From NCBI RefSeq assembly GCF_932526225.1, contig NC_064038.1, positions 3,224,001 through 3,288,000 on the forward strand: 64,000 bases of DNA, written 5' to 3'. The stretch comes from Nematostella vectensis (lineage: Eukaryota > Cnidaria > Anthozoa > Actiniaria > Edwardsiidae). The notes beneath the pieces were generated by a model. The model saw only the letters and a list, made by a program, of their open reading frames with translations. It was not told the DNA's origin and searched no databases. The position numbers were made by a program, and so were the translations under genes. This document shows, piece by piece, positions 47,201 through 60,136 of this stretch (position 1 is the first letter of the stretch; each line of letters starts with the position of its first letter).

Positions 47201-50200
47201 AACAATCAGTCTTTACGGTCGGTACGGAGATGTGTTACTTCGTCAAAATCTTCTGTTACTGGACTAACAATCAGTCTTTACGGTCGGTAAGGGAATGTGT
47301 TACTTCGCCAAAACCTTCTGTTACTGGACTAACAATCAGTTGTTAGGGTTGGTAAGTGTTTACCTCGTCCACTTGAGACCAAGGACGGGACGGTGCGCGG
47401 ATTCGTCGCATGAAGACTATCTGCAGCTTGTGGCGCAGGAACGACGCTAGCTCCACTGTCTGTGGATAGCAACATGAAAGCAAGAATGTGTGATTCCAGA
47501 AAATATCCAGAATTATGAAAAATATAAAGAAAAGCATTTGCAGAATTCATAGTAAAAGGGTGTTTCATTGGTCTACAAAGACCTTTCCAGGTAAGTGTAG
47601 TACCGAACACATAACGATTTTTCCCCCAGACTCCAACCCCTCTATAATACACGTTCGACCCCTTTATCATTTACCTCGTCACTTCCCAGCATGCTTATCC
47701 AATCGTCAACCTTCAGCTCTGCCTGGTTGTCACGTGACTTGTCCCCAGGCTTGCTCTCTTCTGCATCGCTATCACTACTTTCGCTTTCCCATCGTCCTTC
47801 ACTGTTCCGGCGTTCTGTATCACGTGACTTGTCCTCCCCAGGCTCTAGGTTTGGAGCTGACAAGCTCGGACCAGCAAAAAGCGCGACTGCGATGGGGTGA
47901 ACAGCGGTACAGCACTTGACGGAAACCGATGTGTACATTCTAAAACGAATTTCATTAATGAATAATATATTTAAATAAGTGATCACAAGCAGATATTGCT
48001 CAACGCAGTCGACTCTCGCTTTTGCGGCCACACTTGGGACTGCCACTTGGTGAATATAATATCAATCATCCTCTACTATGACTGGGATTGTTTTTCTATT
48101 CGTGATAACGGGGTATCCGTCAAGACAGGGTACCCTTGAGAGCTAAAATCATCAGGTGTTTGGCTAACCTTGTCATTTCCTCGTAAATCAGCCAATCAGA
48201 TGGCAGCTGCTTCACGGCCTTCGCCTGGGAAAGAGACTGTGACTCATTCTTTTCTGGTGCTTGGTACAGGATGGAGGAGGTGTGAATGCGAACCTTGGTC
48301 TCTTTCCTGAAAGAAAATATATTGGTATGGGTTTTGTAATTATAAATATAGACCATATATTTTCTAAATTTCACCCATACCCCTTTCATAGCTAAAAAAG
48401 AATAACAATTTCCCCCTCCTCAATACAATTTATTCTGCTAATGATTATAGCTCGTAGCTGTTACATAAGAAAACATTTGTTTGTCAGAAATATATAATAC
48501 TACAGGGTGGATAAAAACTTCGTGCACTTTTTAAATTGCGTTAAATTTTATTCTTTCAAACTTGAATATTTGACCAAAAACCTTATTTCTAGTTTTTAAA
48601 AGAACATTGGTTAGCATTCCTAAAAAAGTGCTAAGATCTTAAAGATTTTAAAAGATCTTTAAAGATTTAACCTTTTTCCAGTCAAATATTGCACGCATGC
48701 GAAATCAGAAATGCACATTTCACGCCATTTTCGTTTTTACGCAATTAAAAAAGTGCACGAACTTTTGATCCACCCTGTAGATAACATATGTTACTTTAAT
48801 ACTTACGGAATCTTGAATACTTACGGTGTGGTCAGCTTGTTATCCAATCTATCGACACGGGCGATCTGGGGGTACATGCCTGCACAAAGCGCAGCCTAAG
48901 GGATGGAGGGAAAGGTTTTTACTAGACATAATATACAAGGGCGATATTGGGGTACATGCCTGCACAAAGCGCAGGCTAAGGGAGGGAGGAAAAGGTATTT
49001 ACTGAACAGAATACAAGGGCGATCTGGGGGTACATGCTTGAACAAAGCGCAGCCTAAGGGGAGGGAGGGAAAGGTTTTTACTAGACAGAATACAAGGGCG
49101 ATCTGGGGGTACATGCCTGAACAAAGAGCAGCATGGAGGAGGGAGGGAAAGGTTTTTACTAGACATAATACAAGGGCGATCTGGGGGTACATGCCTGAAC
49201 AAAGCGCGACCTAGGGGAGGGAGGGAAGAAAAAAGGTAGAATCTTACACACCTTCACAACTGCCCAGTTGTTAGAGTTAGTGTTCAGGTCCCTGAGGTCT
49301 CCTGCACCGCGCGGCCGGATAAAACCACAGGTCTTGAGGTGCCCGATAATCTGAGACCTACAAGATTAAAGATGAAAATCCTGTAGTATTATTTATTGAC
49401 ATAAAACAGACGAAAATACCAAGTCGTACGCTTTCCATGTAATTGGTATATTGGATGACAAAATGGCGGCTGACAGAGACCAATGATCTGAATAGGTACG
49501 TCGCGTTTTTTCTTCGTCTTTAAAAATTTAAAATCTGAATGACGAATTCACTTTTTTATGTCTGGGAAGCTTTTATGTTAATTGATGCTTCTAGACTTCG
49601 TCCTGCTTCCGGTTGGCATTCGTCGCCTAGAAACGTATTTGATAATGGTTGGCGGCTTACTTCATGCCTGACATCATCTCCAGTGAGGCGGGTGATAAGT
49701 AATTCCGCTGACAGAAGCTCTTGTCTAACCCCTCGGCACGTGCTTTCTGCCAGCCCTACAGCAACAACAAGACAAAATCTGTAAAAAGGTAGAAGTGATA
49801 CAGCTCAAGAGATGTACCCTGGCGAAGTCTTGTCCCACTAACCACAAGACAACGAAAAGTTGGCAAACTACTTCAAAGCACCTTCTAGTTTTGCTGGTCT
49901 AGCGTCTCGTCGACAATGCTGGCGCTGACGCTGTTCATGGATGCATAGTGTGTGAACACATTACCCAAGAGGCCTTCACAGATGCATAGTGTGTGAACAC
50001 ATTACCCAAAAGGCCTTCACAGATGCATAGTGTGTAAACAGATTACACCAAAGGCCTTCACAGATGCATAGTGTGTGAACACATTACACCAAAGACCTTC
50101 ACAGATGCATTGTATGTGAACATATTACACCAAAGGCCTTCACAGATGCATTGTGTGTGAACACATTTTTCTAAAATCCTTCACAGATGCATTGTGTGTG

Positions 50201-53200
50201 AACACATTACACCAAAGACCTTCACAGATGCATTGTATGTGAACAAATTACCGGAAAGGCCTTCACAGATGCATTGTGTGTGAACACATTACACCAAAGG
50301 CCTTCACAGATGCATTGTGTGTGAACACATTACCCTAAGGGCCTTCACAGATGCATCATGTATGAACACATTACACCAAAGACCTTCACAAATGCATTGT
50401 GCGTGAACACATTACACACAAGGCTTCACATATGTATTGTGTGTGAACACATTACACAGAAGGCCTTCACAGATGCATTGTGTGTGAACACATTACACAG
50501 AAGGCCTTCACAGATGCATTGTGTGTGAACATATTACACACAAGGCCTTCACAGATGCATTGTGTGTGAACACATTACACACAAGGCCTTCACATGCATT
50601 GTGAGTGTACACAAATTACACAAAAGGCCTCGACAGATGTGTTATGAATGTACTCATTACCCTAAAGGCCTTGACAGATGTGTTATGAATGTACATATTA
50701 CCCTAAAGGCCTTGACAGATGTGTTATGAATGTACACATTACTCTGAAGGCCTTGACAGATGTGTTAGGAGTGTACACGTTACCCTAAAGGCCTTGACAG
50801 ATGTGTTATGAATGTACACATTACCCTAAAGGCCCTGACAGATGTGTTATGAGTGTACACATTGACCTAAAGGCCTTGACAGATGTGTTATGAATGTACA
50901 CATTACCATGAAGGCCTTGACAGATGTGTTATGAATGTAAATATTACCCTAAAGGCCTTGACAGATGTGTTATGAATGTACACATTACCCTAAAGGCCCT
51001 GACAGATGTGTTATGAATGCACACATTACCCTAAAGGCCCTGACAGATGTGTTATGAGTGTACACATTGACCTAAAGGCCTTGACAGATGTGTTATGAAT
51101 GTACACATTACCCTGAAGGCCTTGACAGATGTGTTATGAATGTACATATTACCCTAAAGGCCTTGGCAGATGTGTCATGAGTGCACACATTACCCTAAAG
51201 GCCTTGAGAGATGCGTTATGAATGTACACATTACCCTAAAGGCCTTGACAGATGTATTATGAATGTACACAATAACCTAAAGGCCTTGACAGATGTGTTA
51301 GGAGTGTACACGTTACCCTAAAGGCCTTGACAGATGTGTTATGAATGTACACATTACCCTAAAGGCCTTGACAGATGTGTTATGAGTGAACACATTGACC
51401 TAAAGGCCTTGGCAGATGTCATGAGTGCACACATTACCCTGAAGGCCTTGACAGATGTGTTATGAATGTACTCATTACCCTAAAGGCCTTGACAGATGTG
51501 TTATGAATGTACACATTACCCTAAAGGCCCTGACAGATGTGTTATGAATGCACACATTACCCTAAAGGCCCTGACAGATGTGTTATGAATGCACACATTA
51601 CCCTAAAGGCCCTGACAGATGTGTTATGAGTGTACACATTGACCTAAAGGCCTTGACAGATGTGTTATGAATGTACACATTACCCTAAAGGCCTTGACAG
51701 ATGTGTTATGAATGTACACATTACCCTGAAGGCCTTGACAGATGTGTTATGAATGTACATATTACCCTAAAGGCCTTGGCAGATGTGTCATGAGTGCACA
51801 CATTACCCTAAAGGCCTTGACAGATGTGTCATGAATGCACACATTACCCTGAAGGCCTTGACAGATGTGTTATGAGTGCACACATTACCCTAAAGGCCTT
51901 GAGAGATGTGTTATGAGTGAACACATTACCCTAAAGGCCTTGACAGATGTGTCATGAGTGCACACATTGACCTAAAGGCCTTGAGAGATGCGTTATGAAT
52001 GTACACATTACCCTAAAGGCCTTGACAGATGTATTATGAATGTACACAATAACCTAAAGGCCTTGACAGATGTGTTAGGAGTGTACACGTTACCCTAAAG
52101 GCCTTGACAGATGTGTTATGAATGTACACATTACCCTAAAGGCCTTGACAGATGTGTTATGAGTGAACACATTGACCTAAAGGCCTTGGCAGATGTCATG
52201 AGTGCACACATTACCCTGAAGGCCTTGACAGATGTGTTATGAATGTACTCATTACCCTAAAGGCCTTGACAGATGTGTTATGAATGTACACATTACCCTA
52301 AAGGCCTTGACAGATGTGTTATGAATGTACACATTACCCTGAAGGCCTTGACAGATGTATTATGAGTGTACACATTGACCTAAAGGCCTTGACAGGTGTG
52401 TTATGAATGTACACATTACTCTGAAGGCCTTGACAGATGTGTTATGAGTGTACACATTGACCTAAAGGCCTTGACAGGTGTGTTATGAATGTACACATTA
52501 CCCTGAAGGCCTTGGCAGATGTGTCATGAGTGTACACATTACTCTGAAGGCCTTAACAGATGTGTTAGAAGTGTACACGTTACCCTAAAGGCCTTGACGA
52601 AGAGAAGGTGGTCGCTGTACTGGTCTATGATGAATCTCCTTTTTGCCACCGCAGCAGCTCTCTTCTCGGCGGCGTACATGGGAAGAACGACTGTAAAATA
52701 TATTATGGTCGATTTCTCATTTCTCGTTTTCGTTAGATTATTTGTAAAAAAAGGTGACTGTGGTGTTATTAATTGAGTATTTCCCCAGCATACTCAGTTC
52801 CTTGCAATAAATTCATAATTCAAGAATCGCCATTTTGCGATCCGTATTGTATCACATGTAATCAAGAAACTGCAATTCTAATAAAACATATTAATCACGT
52901 ATCAGACTTCCATATCGGAAGAATGTTTCTAAGCATGCTTGGAAACGTTGTATTATCATATCAAAGCAATATCAAACAAGTGGATGAATGGTTGGTGCAA
53001 GTGCCGAAATCATTGTCATGACTTACAAGGGTCGCGATAAGCAAGTGCACAAGCCACCGTGATCACGGGATCCAGACACTTCAGCACCACTGAGTACAGG
53101 ATCATCTTGCCGAGGCGGGGCTCCACAGGGAGATCTGCAAGGTGCCGGCCTGTAGGCAAAATATAAGAGAATTAATATGCAAAAATAAGAGTGGTATTTG

Positions 53201-56200
53201 CCAAGACGGGGCTTCACGGGGAGATCTGGCAGGTGCCGGCCTGCAGGCAAAAATACGAGCGAGTTAAAATATTTAAACGAGAGTGGCATTTGCCGTGACA
53301 AGGCCAGGTCAGCAGGCAAAATTACAAAAAAAAAAAAAAAATTGTCCGTCTATGGTGTAATAGTGTTTGTATTTGTGTGGTATTGGCCGATCGTCATGTC
53401 CTGGGTTAACAAAGGTACTATAGATTGTTATGAGTTTACTAGGGTATTATAGAATGATATGGGTTTACTAAGGTATTATAGAATGTTATGGGTTAACGAA
53501 GGGTACTATTAAATGTTCAGGGCTTACCGAGGTCAGTAAGATCTTCCCATTTGTTGAGAGCATCAATTGTCTGTGGAAAAGACACATTTAACAAGTAGCA
53601 GCGTAACAAGCTTCGATGGGTGACAATAAATACATCATTGTACATTGGGGGGCGTAATACATCTTTTAACATACTTCAGGTGGCGTAACCCCTTGAATAC
53701 CGTGAGAGAATGAGATAACGAATACCTTAAGAAGTGTGACAGCGTTACGCAGCACCAGATAAGTTGGGGGTTCTGGTGCTTTGGCCAGGAAATCAGCAAT
53801 ACAGGTATTTGGTCCTGCCAGAAGCTTAGCATGAAGGCACAGCTCCTACAATATAATAACAGGCGTATTGTATTGAATGACTTGTGGATTTTATGCTATA
53901 ATAACAGGCGTATTGTATTGAATGACTTGTGAATTTTATGCTATAATAACAGGCGTATTGTATTGAATGACTTGTGGATTTTATGCTATAATAACAGGCG
54001 TATTGTATTGAATGACTTGTGGATTTTATGCTATAATAACAGGCGTATTGTATTGAATGACTTGTGGATTTTATGCTATAATAACAGGCGTATTGTATTG
54101 AATGACTTGTGGATTTTATGAAGGTTGTATTACGTGACAGGGACACAGTAACATGATGTGTTGTGTGATGCGTGACAAACCTGTAGCGGCATCCTCAGCA
54201 GTTCAGGTATCTGGTACGGCTGTAAGCTCTCATACCGCACGCCGCTAAACAAATGGTAACATGTGCCAGGAGAACAACGACCAGCTCTAGAAGAAAAAGA
54301 GAAAATGAGAACAACGACCAGATCTGGAATAAAGGGAAACACTGAGAACAACGACCAGATCTGGAATAAAGGGAAACACTGAGAACAGCGGCCAGATCTG
54401 GAATAAAGGGAAACACTGAGAACAACGACCAGATCTGGAATAAAGGGAAACACTGAGAACAGCGGCCAGCTGAGGAATAAAGGAGGAAAATAACAACGAC
54501 GTCCAGCTTAGGAATAATGGGAGACAATAAAATCAACGACCAGCTCATGAAGATAGGTAGACAACAAGAACGACGACCAGCTCAGGAAATAAGGGAAACA
54601 TTAAGGACAACGACCAGCTCATGAAGATAGGTAGACAACAAGAACGACAAGCAGCTCAGGAGTAAAGAAAAGCAATAAGATGTCAGTCTTTTACATTAAT
54701 CCAAGCGGACTCTGCAGACATTTATTAATTTCAATTATCAAAATGCTTCCAGGCCAGGGTAACCTGTGTCACGCATGACAGCCGTCACACAAGCTTGTCT
54801 TAAGTGAAATGAATCTGGAGAGGGGGGGTTGATGAGGAGTACATAGGCGTCATCATGTTAATTACCATTGATTAGTCATATGGTCTCTAAGTCTTTTTGC
54901 TTAGGTTAGCTGTCTTAAGTGAAATTAAGCTGAAAAGGGGGGTTGCTGATGTGGGGTACATAGACATCGTCACCTTAATCATCATTGGCCTGTACCTGCC
55001 ACGCCTTTGAACTGCGCTTGCTTTAGACACCCACGCCACTTGTAGGGTAGATACTGACGTGAGAGCGTCAAACGATTTCTTGAAGGAAGACAAATCAAAA
55101 GTCAACACATAAAATGGACCTTAAGCGCAATGGAGCTTTCAAGGGGACCAGCAAAATTAGCAGGAAAAACACGGTGTGGAATGACTGTTATTTGCCTCCT
55201 TAATGCGGTAATACCATACAGGGACCGTTTTTACTTGACTGTTTTAATATTGTATGTGTATTAATGACTATAATAAACATTCCATATATATTTTTGCTGC
55301 TTTTAATTTTAGTGGTCGACCTGTTATAGATCATCGAGGTAAGACGTAACACAACTGTATACCTCTTTCACTTTTCCAGAGTCGATGACGAACACCACAT
55401 CGTCTATGGTCACACTGGTCTCCGCGATGTTAGTGGATAAAACCTGCGATCACAGAGAACAAACGAGTACACAGTTGCATACAGTAGAGTCCCGCTAACT
55501 CGAATGCTCAATTCAATCTCCCTGGGATTTTGACACTATTTCCGATAATTAAAACTCAAAGTTCGAACTATTTCTCCTTTATCTTGGCCATATTCTACAT
55601 TGAAATCGAACTTTCTCTCGTTACTTCTCAAAACAAAACAAAAACGTTATACATTTTTATTATTTTGGTTTCTTTTTCTTCTCGAGTGAATCAAGCGTAT
55701 AGATACCTTTATGTAATTCAAGTTTATTACTTTGTTTTGTTACTTACAATCTTGCGTACGGTAGGTGGCAGTTTTCTGAAGACCTGATAAGTAAAGCGGG
55801 CCAAACATATTAGACGAAAATCTTTTTCTTTGCAAGCCTTCCCCCACAGCCGACTCCAACCAATTAACAGAGCAACAGTGAGATTATTTCTGAGTGTACC
55901 CTAAAGCTACAACATATTAGCATTGGGATCCATTCAGATCAACATATTATTATATGTTTTAATAAAACCCATGTCATCAGGTGCCTTAGAGAACCTTGGC
56001 AAAAATACACGCTGTTTCCTTAATGAGACAAGTACAGTTATCTTGTTCACATATGACTGCGACTGATATGACTGTGTGTATTAAAACACTTGCCTTTCTT
56101 TGCTCGCCAGGTTGCATAGACGAGTGAAGTGTAAACAGCTGGTACCTGAGGGACAGAGAAAAAATTGCCTTAAATTGCTACAAAATATTATTTATCCAAA

Positions 56201-59200
56201 GTTCTGTCACGCTGTACCGTTTGGTCTGTATTCTGTCTCACTGTACCGTTTGGTATGTATTCTCTGTCTCATTGTAAGGTTTTGTCTGTATTTATGTCTC
56301 ACTGTACCGTTTGGTCTGTATTCTCTGTCTCACTGTACCGTTTGGTCTGTATTCTCTGTCTCACTGTACCGTTTGGTCTGTATTCTATGTCTCACTGTAC
56401 CGTTTGGTCTGTATTATCTGTCTCACTGTACCGTTTGGTCTGTATTCTCTGTCTCACTGTACCGTTTGGTCTGTATTATCTGTCTCACTGTACCGTTTGG
56501 TCTGTATTCTCTGTCTCACTGTACCGTTTGGTATGTATTCTGTCACGCTGTACCGTTTGGTATGTATTCTGTCTCACTGTACCGTTTGGTCTGTATTCTG
56601 TCTCACTGTACCGTTTGGTCTGTATTCTATGTCTCACTGTACCGTTTGGTCTGTATTCTCTGTCTCACTGTACCGTTTGGTCTGTATTCTGTCTCACTGT
56701 ACCGTTTGGTCTGTATTCTATGTCTCACTGTACCGTTTGGTCTGTATTCTGTGTCTCACTGTACCGTTTGGTCTGTATTCTATCTAACTGTACCGTTTGG
56801 TCTGTATTCTGTCTCACTGTACCGTTTAGTCTGTATTCTCTGTCTCACTGTACCGTTTGGTCTGTATTCTGTCTCACTGTACCGTTTGGTCTGTATTCTG
56901 TCTCACTGTACCGTTTAGTCTGTATTCTCTGTCTCATTGTACCGTTTGGTCTGTATTCTATGTCTCACTGTACCGTTTGGTCTGTATTCTATGTCTTACT
57001 GTACCGTTTGGTCTGTATTCTATGTCTCGCTGTACCGTTTGGTCTGTATTCTGTCTCGCTGTACCGTTTGGTATGTATTCTGTCTCACTGTACCGTTTGG
57101 TCTGTATTCTCTGTCTCACTGTACCGTTTGGTCTGTATTCTGTCTCACTGTACCGTTTGGTCTGTATTCTATGTCTCACTGTACCGTTTGGTCTGTATTC
57201 TGTCTCGCTGTACCGTTTGGTCTGTATTCTCTGTCTCACTGTACCGTTTGGTCTGTATTCTATGTCTCACTGTACCGTTTGGTCTGTATTCTATGTCTCA
57301 CTGTACCGTTTGGTCTGTATTCTCTGTCTCACTGTACCGTTTGGTATGTATTCTCTGTCTCACTGTACCGTTTGGTCTGTATTCTATGTCTCACTGTACC
57401 GTTTGGTTTGTATTCTGTCTCACTGTACCGTTTGGTCTGTATTCTATGTCTCACTGTACCGTTTGGTCTGTATTCTGTCTCGCTGTACCGTTTGGTCTGT
57501 ATTATCTGTCTCACTGTACCGTTTGGTCTGTATTCTCTGTCTCACTGTACCGTTTGGTCTGTATTATCTGTCTCACTGTACCGTTTGGTCTGTATTCTCT
57601 GTCTCACTGTACCGTTTGGTATGTATTCTGTCACGCTGTACCGTTTGGTATGTATTCTGTCTCACTGTACCGTTTGGTCTGTATTCTGTCTCACTGTACC
57701 GTTTGGTCTGTATTCTGTCTCACTGTACCGTTTGGTATGTATTCTGTCTCGCTGTACCGTTTGGTCTGTATTCTCTGTCTCACTGTACCGTTTGGTCTGT
57801 ATTCTATGTCTCACTGTACCGTTTGGTCTGTATTCTATGTCTCACTGTACCGTTTGGTATGTATTCTGTCACGCTGTACCGTTTGGTATGTATTCTGTCT
57901 CACTGTACCGTTTGGTCTGTATTCTATGTCTCACTGTACCGTTTGGTCTGTATTCTGTCTCGCTGTACCGTTTGGTCTGTATTCTCTGTCTCACTGTACC
58001 GTTTGGTCTGTATTCTATGTCTCACTGTACCGTTTGGTCTGTATTCTATGTCTCACTGTACCGTTTGGTCTGTATTCTCTGTCTCACTGTACCGTTTGGT
58101 ATGTATTCTCTGTCTCACTGTACCGTTTGGTCTGTATTCTATGTCTCACTGTACCGTTTGGTTTGTATTCTGTCTCACTGTACCGTTTGGTCTGTATTCT
58201 ATGTCTCACTGTACCGTTTGGTCTGTATTCTGTCTCGCTGTACCGTTTGGTCTGTATTCTCTGTCTCACTGTACCGTTTGGTCTGTATTCTCTGTCTCAC
58301 TGTACCGTTTGGTATGTATTCTCTGTCTCACTGTACCGTTTGGTCTGTATTCTATGTCTCACTGTACCGTTCGGTTTGTATTCTGTCTCACTGTACCGTT
58401 TGGTCTGTATTCTCTGTCTCACTGTACCGTTTGGTCTGTATTCTCTGTCTCACTGTACCGTTTGGTCTGTATTCTCTGTCTCACTGTACCGTTTGGTCTG
58501 TATTCTATGTCTCACTGTACCGTTTGGTCTGTATTCTATGTCTTACTGTACCGTTTGGTCTGTATTCTCGGTCTCACTGTACCGTTTGGTCTGTATTCTC
58601 TGTCTCACTGTACCGTTTGGTATGTATTCTGTCACGCTGTACCGTTTGGTATGTATTCTGTCTCACTGTACCGTTTGGTCTGTATTCTCTGTCTCACTGT
58701 ACCGTTTGGTCTGTATTCTATGTCTCACTGTACCGTTTGGTCTGTATTCTGTGTCTCATTGTACCGTTTGGTCTGTATTCTGTCTCACTGTACCGTTTGG
58801 TTTGTATTCTGTCTCACTGTACCGTTTGGTCTGTATTCTGTCTCACTGTACCGTTTGGTTTGTATTCTGTCTCACTGTACCGATTGGTATGTATTTTGTC
58901 TCACTGTACCGATTGGTATGTATTTTGTCTCACTGTACCGTTTGGTATTGCCATACTCTTTGCTGCTTGCAAGGATGTCGCGAAGTGTGATGATATCATC
59001 ATAGCCTGGGAGAAAGACCAGCACGGCTCCTGGATCACAACAAACACAGTCAACTCTACATTATTTTGGTTTACAGCAAATAAACTGTTTATATATCTAC
59101 AGTAGAACCCTGCTTACTCGAAATCTGAAGGGAAACCAAAACCAGCTTGAGTTAGTGGGACCCGAGTTATCTGGGTTTGGAGTTCGAGTTGCTCAAATTC

Positions 59201-60105
59201 AAGGAAAATTGAACCCATTTCTGGTTAACAGTAAATTTGAGTTATCTAAGTTTAAGTTAGGGGGGTTGTACTGTATCATACAGTATATATTATACTTACC
59301 CTGTTGTCCAGAGTTGCATATGTGGTCTATGAGGCAATATATTAGATCCAGGTCAACCTGAACCAAAAGGCAAAATATTAAGACACTAAAGATTGGATGA
59401 CAAAAACAACAGTTTATAAATATGATTGTTTGTGTGTGTTACCCGATCATCATCAAAAGTCTTGTGATAGACAGCAAGCAGTTCCTTGGTCTCTTCACTC
59501 AGCTCGGTGCTCTGTTTCTCGAGGGTGACGTCATCGCTGTAAGGTGCATGGGACGAACGCCTGAGAGGAGGTGAACATGCAAACGTTTAACTGTAACCTT
59601 TAATTTATAATGCATTATACGAGAAAGCAAGATAAGAGATGAGGGAGTGAGAGATGGTTGATAAGGTCAATCTAGTAATTAAGGTGCTCTAACATTGTTC
59701 GATGTTTAGCCCAATAAGTATAAAGTGGTACATCGATTAAGTGGCCATCCTAGGAATCTGCTAAATGGCCGCTTAATATATGGAGGTATAAAAAAACGTA
59801 ATAAAGCTGAAAATGAGGAAAACCTTCAATGGTGGTCCCATCCATTGGGACACAAGGCTCACGTGCGATTAAAATAGCACGCGCATTATCTATTATTGTT
59901 TTGAATGTTTCTGTATATAACCTATAATGTCAAAATAACGCTAATGAGGACTGCTTTATAATAAAGTTAATGCTATTGACTATTAGTTTAGTGTTTATGG
60001 ACTTCACGAAAAGAGTTTTAACGTCCAAGTTATAAGGCCTTGAGTGCTGCTTTCACATACATCAGGAACACGCCATTTTCATTATTATATTTTATTTCAC
60101 CCCCC

Positions 60106-60136
<31 letters not shown>

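Larger units (their letters stand above)
44357..47459 (-). other. YTHDC2: YTHDC2 linker exons
   Basis: Exons 47459-47364 (FMRRIRAPSRPWSQVDE), 46722-46632 (VVAVLSAEEERINPELYP), 45874-45841 (ESSYESRSRVER), 45260-45202 (RPGERYSRDRIGRDVRES), 44537-44500 (GASPRPDSSSNQQ), 44420-44357 (MPRMETSSARSSPVQDKIS). The last four are small and low-complexity. They rest mainly on splice sites and unbroken phase. Confidence 0.8.
47675..53845 (-). other. YTHDC2: YTHDC2 HA2 / OB-fold exons
   Basis: Exons 53845-53726, 53570-53528, 53149-53027, 52690-52584, 49755-49661, 49357-49252, 48895-48825, 48306-48169, 47939-47675. Landmarks: ELCLHAKLLAG, HLADLPVEPRLGKMI, CLDPVITVACALAYRDPF, YSDHLLFVKAF, GWQKARAEG, NTNSNNWAVVKAALCAGMYP, LPSDWLIYEEMTR, then the acidic linker WESESSDSDAEE. 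Confidence 0.93.
54181..59357 (-). other. YTHDC2: YTHDC2 helicase C-lobe exons
   Basis: Exons 59357-59300, 59029-58939, 56145-56094, 55783-55748, 55443-55363, 55078-54996, 54286-54181. Motif IV region GAVLVFLPGYDDI, then RYQLFTLHSSMQ, motif V STNIAETSVTIDDVV, VIDSGKVKE, WVSKASAVQRRGRAGRC (motif VI) and PELLRMPLQ are all intact. The intron after 56094 has a GC donor (AAAG then GCAAGT). Confidence 0.93.

Noticed and set aside
53190-53250. Extra YTHDC2 exon
   Set aside because: It copies the start of exon 53149-53027 with a good acceptor, but has an in-frame stop and no donor. It is called a duplicated pseudo-exon.
56100-59105. Open frames of 272, 911, 715 and 722 codons
   Set aside because: All run through the 29/31-bp array, antisense to YTHDC2, and contain only repeat peptides. 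No start context or domain is seen.
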